From NCBI GenBank assembly GCA_036939755.1, contig JALLAZ010001157.1, positions 1-19,525 on the forward strand: a DNA stretch of 19,525 nucleotides. The letters are read 5' to 3'. This DNA is from Stephanodiscus triporus. Its lineage: Eukaryota; Bacillariophyta; Thalassiosirophyceae; Thalassiosirales; Thalassiosiraceae. Both the position numbers and the translations under genes were made by a program. Under the pieces are notes generated by a model. The model was not told the origin of the DNA. It worked only from the letters and a program-made list of their open reading frames with translations, and did not search any database. This document shows positions 16,171 to 19,525 of this stretch, in pieces (position 1 is the first letter of the stretch; each line of letters starts with the position of its first letter).

Positions 16171-16179
16171 CCCCTGTCA
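16153..16179 (-). promoter_or_regulatory. Gag/Pol junction: in-frame TGA followed by a GC-rich hairpin
   Basis: In sense the junction reads ATT GAG TGA CAG GGG GTG. Two bases after TGA, GGGGG (16170-16174) can pair with CCCCC (16158-16162) across a 7-base loop, and GGGTG can alternatively pair with CACCC (16153-16157). TGA followed by C is a leaky context in several eukaryotes. This is candidate readthrough signalling, inferred only. Confidence 0.4.
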
Positions 16180-18759
16180 CTCAATTTCCGCCACCGCTCC
16201 CCCCTTAGCCTTCTTTCCCACATGTTTCATGGCAGCCATGTTGGCGTGAGCGCGAATCTGCGCCAAGTTGGTCTGGATGTGGTCCACCGTCGCGCGGAAC
16301 ACTTTCAGTTGCTCATCCACCCCATTCAACTTTAGGACCGGGTTGGGGCGCGCATCCAGAACCGCCTTCGACACACTGTTTTCAAACACAAACCCAAGCA
16401 TGGTGTGCCCGAACTCCTCATGGCGGCGCCACTTGACCTTCGAGAACTCCTTGAGGACGCGCAGCTCCTCCAAAGCCGCGTACAAGAAGTAACCGTTGGT
16501 TTGGAGGGGGTCCATGCCAGGCCCCCCGGCCTCCGTGGCAAAGCTTCGGGCCCCATGAGTGGCCTTGAAAACCGTGCGAAGCAACTTCGTGACCAGTGCC
16601 CAGCACTGGACCCTGCTGGCGTCGCTGGGGTGTTCGCCCCCGACCTTGTTCAGGGTCTCTTCGTAGAACAAGTTAACCTCCATAACGAAGAGTTCGTGAT
16701 ACATCATCTTGAACTCCGTCAACAAATCCGACAACACCGCGCGAGCCTGTGGCTTCATGCCAAAGGTAGAGTCGATGGCATTTTTGATCAGTTCGAACGA
16801 ACGCTCCACCCCCTCCTTCAGCATCCTGTAGGTTCCCTCCCCCTCGACGGGCTTCCATTGCTTGTAGGTCTTGAGCGCCAAAAAGTCGTACTTGGCGTCT
16901 CGTTGCACCGACTTGGCCCCGTCCATAACAGGAGGGTAGGACGTGTGAACCGAGAGGACCTGTGCCGATTGCATGGGGGTGCGCTTGACCCGCTCCCCGT
17001 GTTCCTCCCTCTTCATCATGTCTTCTTGGTGGACCACCGCTTCGGAGATCAAGCACATGGCGTAGACCATGCCCCCAATGCATTGGTAAGTGTTGGGGGG
17101 GAGATGGATGCGTGCCCAGTCCATGGCCGCCTCACGGCCTGAAAAGGCTACACCTCCGACCGTGATCCCACCCCCCTTCATCTCCTGGCGGAGGGAATCC
17201 AAACGACCGTTGATGGCCGCGTCATAGGCCGTGAACCGTGCCTCAATGTAGTTTGGATCAGTGCCGGACGATGACCCACTAGCCGCCGCCTCCATGAGAC
17301 CGGTGACCGCGCTGGTGAGAGCCAAGACGGTCGACTCTAGGTCCGCCCGTTCAGCCTTGAGGCCCAGCACCTCCCGGCGGAGCGCATCCATGTCCCCGCC
17401 GTTGCCTTGTGCCCGCACAATGTGAGCCACCTCGGCCCCCAGTGAGCTTGTGGCCACCCTAACCTGGTGAATCTCGGCCCTAGAGCTGTCGGCCTGCTGC
17501 TCCGTGGCCCTGAGCTTGGCGGACAACGTCAGGACCTCCTGGTTGAGGGTGGTGTGGTCCTCGCCCAGTGTCGTTATTCCCCCGTGAAGGGTCAAATATC
17601 GCGCCTCCGACGACCAAACCCCCAGCTCCCCTCGCATGTGGCCAATGCTGTCTTCCAGGCGCTGGAGCAGTGTCAGCACGTCCTCCTTGTGGCCGCTCCC
17701 TCCGCCCTCCTCATGGTCCTCATCATCATCCCCCACCTCGTCGTGTGGGCGGCGGCGCGTGGGGCGCATGGGAGTGGGAGCGTAGGGCGTCTTCAGCATC
17801 CTGTCGGCGAAGCCCACGAGCCCCTCCGCTTGATCGGAGGCGGCTTGCTGCGACTCGGGTGGCCCCACCGCCAACTGGTCTTCCAACTGTCGAATGACTG
17901 CCTTCCAGCCGGGTACATTGTTGCGGCGCTCGAGCAGGCCCTCCGGAGCCAGCTTGGCGGCCTCCCCGGACAGGTAGAGCTTGCTGTATCCGTGACTGTC
18001 GTTCTCCTTCACATAGTAAGCCCCCTGCTTCAGCTTCGAGAGGTAACTCTTGGAGGAATGGGACGCAAATCCGCAACGGGTCTTGAGGCAGAATCGATCG
18101 GGGAATTGACCCTGCGCCCCGCGGGCAACAATTCCCCCACATATCCCCGTCCCCGGCTCGTGGGGGCCGTAGAGGCCGTGAGTGGTCAGGCTTCTGGTGG
18201 CTGGCCGGCTCTCGTCGCTCTTGTTGCCCCCCCCCGAGCCTCCCCCGCCGCCTGCGGTCGTGCCTGTTGCTGTCTTGCTACCGTAGGCACGAGCGGCGTC
18301 CCTGTAGAAGAAGCCGTCGTCCTCCTCCCTGGGGGTGCTGAAAGCCCCCGCCGACCCCCCTCCTCCTCCACCCCGTGCGAACTCAGGGCGTTCGAACGAG
18401 AGGGGCGTCTCGACGCGGCCTTCGAGACCCGGTATGACTTGAAAGGACCCCCCGTCCGAATCCAGGATAGTGCGCATCCCCAAGCTGCCCACGTCGTCGT
18501 CTTCCACCCTCAAACCGCCCGACCCTCCTCCCCCTAACCCCCCCGGCAAATACATGTTGAACTGAGAGCGGAAGGAGGGACCCCCGGACGAGCCGGCGGA
18601 GCCCCCCCCCCCGCCGCCCGAAAACTCACCTTCCCCCAGCGGAGCCCCAATCCCACGAGCCGATGACGCCATCCTCAAGCGCAGAAGACCCTCGGTCAGG
18701 CCCGATTGGGCCGCTTTGAGCGCCGAGCGCGCCGAAGGAAGATCGCCGTCGGTAGACAT
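16177..18759 (-). CDS. Gag-like protein of the YR retrotransposon
   Basis: 860 residues from ATG 18759 (MSTDGDLPSARSALKAAQSG...) to TGA. The frame is open eight codons further upstream. Parts in order: a glycine/serine-rich disordered N-terminal third (several GGGGGG runs); a possible metal site (GICGG, FCLKTRCGFASHSSK, about residues 205-240); a Gln/Glu-rich stretch and an acidic DEVGDDDEDHEEGG patch; a long coiled coil at about 386-490 (TLNQEVLTLSAKLRATEQQA, then LRREVLGLKAERADLESTVL); an alpha-helical C-terminal half of about 350 residues that could be the capsid fold; and a basic end (HVGKKAKGG). No classical CCHC knuckle is present, as is common in DIRS-order Gags. Assignment as Gag rests on position upstream of RT, coiled coil and size. 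The long plus-strand frame here is its shadow. Confidence 0.7.
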   Translation of the reverse strand: MSTDGDLPSARSALKAAQSGLTEGLLRLRMASSARGIGAPLGEGEFSGGGGGGSAGSSGGPSFRSQFNMYLPGGLGGGGSGGLRVEDDDVGSLGMRTILDSDGGSFQVIPGLEGRVETPLSFERPEFARGGGGGGSAGAFSTPREEDDGFFYRDAARAYGSKTATGTTAGGGGGSGGGNKSDESRPATRSLTTHGLYGPHEPGTGICGGIVARGAQGQFPDRFCLKTRCGFASHSSKSYLSKLKQGAYYVKENDSHGYSKLYLSGEAAKLAPEGLLERRNNVPGWKAVIRQLEDQLAVGPPESQQAASDQAEGLVGFADRMLKTPYAPTPMRPTRRRPHDEVGDDDEDHEEGGGSGHKEDVLTLLQRLEDSIGHMRGELGVWSSEARYLTLHGGITTLGEDHTTLNQEVLTLSAKLRATEQQADSSRAEIHQVRVATSSLGAEVAHIVRAQGNGGDMDALRREVLGLKAERADLESTVLALTSAVTGLMEAAASGSSSGTDPNYIEARFTAYDAAINGRLDSLRQEMKGGGITVGGVAFSGREAAMDWARIHLPPNTYQCIGGMVYAMCLISEAVVHQEDMMKREEHGERVKRTPMQSAQVLSVHTSYPPVMDGAKSVQRDAKYDFLALKTYKQWKPVEGEGTYRMLKEGVERSFELIKNAIDSTFGMKPQARAVLSDLLTEFKMMYHELFVMEVNLFYEETLNKVGGEHPSDASRVQCWALVTKLLRTVFKATHGARSFATEAGGPGMDPLQTNGYFLYAALEELRVLKEFSKVKWRRHEEFGHTMLGFVFENSVSKAVLDARPNPVLKLNGVDEQLKVFRATVDHIQTNLAQIRAHANMAAMKHVGKKAKGGAVAEIE

Positions 18760-18783
18760 GAGAGATGGCAAGGAGCGACGAAA

Positions 18784-19068
18784 TCAAGGGGGTAGCAGAG
18801 TGTAGGCAAAGTGACCCTCGAAGTCGACACCAAGATCGTCGTCCCACCAAAACACCTCGTCGAAGTCCAAGCAGTCCACAAGAGTGTGAACGACGAACAC
18901 GGACGGGCTTTCTAGAAAGGAGAACCGAATGCGGCGAAGGTCACCGAATTCCTCAATCAGTGTGTCGATCTGTTCGCGTTGGATCCGTAGGCGCCGACAA
19001 GTTAAACGCCAGGAGCGGATGCGATGAGCAGGTGCGGGAGGAGAAGGTGAACGGCGACGCCGGGGCAT
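18784..19068 (-). CDS. Small ORF0 upstream of Gag, same frame
   Basis: 94 residues from ATG 19068 (MPRRRRSPSPPAPAHRIRSW...) to TGA 18784-18786. The N-terminus is basic and proline-rich. The C-terminal half is acidic and aromatic (FVVHTLVDCLDFDEVFWWDD, then DLGVDFEGHFAYTLLPP). It lies in the same frame as Gag, with eight sense codons between its TGA and the Gag ATG, all open. No family recognised. It could be an upstream ORF controlling Gag, a genuine small protein, or the N-terminus of a readthrough product. Its coding-like composition is the only direct support. Confidence 0.45.
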   Translation of the reverse strand: MPRRRRSPSPPAPAHRIRSWRLTCRRLRIQREQIDTLIEEFGDLRRIRFSFLESPSVFVVHTLVDCLDFDEVFWWDDDLGVDFEGHFAYTLLPP

Positions 19069-19470
19069 GTACACAAACGCGTGGCGAGCGAAGGTGAGCC
19101 AAACAGAAAAAAAATTTTGGGTGGGAGGTGAAGTCGACGCCTCGACCGATTAATTAGGTCGCCCGAGTCGTCTGTTGCCCCTCCTGTTACTGTTCCGTTT
19201 TTAGCGGCCGAAGGCTTCGAGCTTGTCTTCCTCAATTAAATTGAAGAAGTGAGCTCGTTCCTTGGGTGCCTCCGTTACCGCTTACTTCCGAAGTGCGTGC
19301 GTACGATCCAATGACAACAGGATCTTCCTCCCGCACATGACACGTCCGTCCTTGGTCGGCGTCTGTGGCAGGTGGCCCTGCACATCCTGGCCAAAGGACA
19401 CACGTCGTCACTCCGACTAGTGTCTCGCGTCTTTAGGTTGTGAGGACCGGCTTAACCTCTTGGCACGCAG
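19069..19470. other. 5' non-coding region of the YR element
   Basis: No supported gene. It contains an A-rich run near 19108-19115, the 12-mer shared with the Copia LTR at 19247-19258, and an imperfect dyad GAAGTGAGC (19246-19254) with GCTTACTTC around 19280-19288. It presumably carries the promoter and leader of the element. Confidence 0.5.
19247..19258 (-). promoter_or_regulatory. 12-mer shared with Copia LTRs (sense ACGAGCTCACTT)
   Basis: AAGTGAGCTCGT on the plus strand, identical to 1299-1310 and 6722-6733 in the Copia LTRs. In both elements it lies in the region expected to hold the promoter, in the same orientation relative to transcription and next to an AATTAA-type AT-rich stretch. 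Function is inferred. Confidence 0.4.
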
Positions 19471-19525
19471 TGGCCCTTGCCAACCTACGTCGGAGTTACT
19501 AGTCTTTTCCAATCACTAGCTAATT
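19471..19525. repeat. 55-bp direct repeat, right copy (cut by window edge)
   Basis: Identical to 9936-9990 over all 55 bases present. The window stops inside it, so its full length and the outer flank of the element are not visible. Confidence 0.95.

Larger units (their letters stand above)
9936..19525 (-). mobile_element. Tyrosine-recombinase (DIRS/PAT/Ngaro-order) retrotransposon
   Basis: The element carries Gag, RT plus RNase H and a tyrosine recombinase instead of a DDE integrase, all on the minus strand. This combination defines YR retrotransposons. Sense order is ORF0 (19068), Gag (18759), Pol (16170), YR (12014). A 55-bp direct repeat lies at the sense 3' side (9936-9990) and at the window's right edge (19471-19525), consistent with split direct repeats as in PAT/Ngaro rather than the inverted ends of DIRS1. 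I found no second split repeat. The right repeat is cut by the window edge, so the true end is unknown. All frames are intact, so the copy looks young. Confidence 0.85.

Noticed and set aside
17467..18537. 356-residue plus-strand frame opposite Gag
   Set aside because: Antisense to an intact Gag frame with coiled coil; composition fits a shadow of GC-rich coding sequence.
9936..19525. Simple LTR retrotransposon flanked by two LTRs
   Set aside because: The repeat lacks TG...CA ends and target duplication in view, and the element carries a tyrosine recombinase rather than a DDE integrase or protease.

Overview
This is a eukaryotic window, most likely from a microalga and probably a diatom. The evidence is an intron-like signal, a serine-rich membrane protein, a Ty1/Copia retrotransposon with diatom-style coding sequence, and a large tyrosine-recombinase (YR) retrotransposon of the broad DIRS/PAT/Ngaro order. 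Nothing suggests a bacterium: no operons, Shine-Dalgarno sites or bacterial gene families. The lineage is inferred from protein style only. Three coding frames of the YR element have no nearby ATG, so start positions are given with that caveat.

Layout: (1) 1-363 is a cluster of at least four inverted repeats built on a shared TCGAT/ACATG core. (2) 396-1233 and 6862-7153 hold low-confidence remnants of older genes. A plus-strand frame is cut in two by the Copia insertion, and its 3' end is duplicated in diverged form near 7563-7669. (3) 1234-6856 is a full-length minus-strand Copia element with 200-bp LTRs (7 differences) and a 5-bp target duplication ACATC. Its gag, protease, integrase and RT are broken by stops and frameshifts; the RT C-terminus plus RNase H frame is intact. 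(4) 8010-9608 is a minus-strand host-type gene for a single-pass membrane protein with a low-complexity ectodomain and a cysteine-rich tail. (5) 9936-19525 is a YR retrotransposon on the minus strand. A short ORF0, Gag and Pol (RT-RNase H) are read rightmost to leftmost, followed by an overlapping tyrosine recombinase. A 55-bp direct repeat marks both ends, and the window ends inside the right copy.

Two points stand out. First, the leader directly after the Copia 5' LTR, where a primer-binding site should lie, is a 22-nt near-perfect inverted copy of the LTR's own TATA region. This suggests fold-back self-priming rather than tRNA priming. Second, ORF0, Gag and Pol of the YR element lie in one reading frame of about 2,418 codons interrupted by only two TGA codons. 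Pol has no ATG for its first 75 codons, so stop-codon readthrough is the simplest model. The two elements also share the 12-mer AAGTGAGCTCGT in their 5' control regions.
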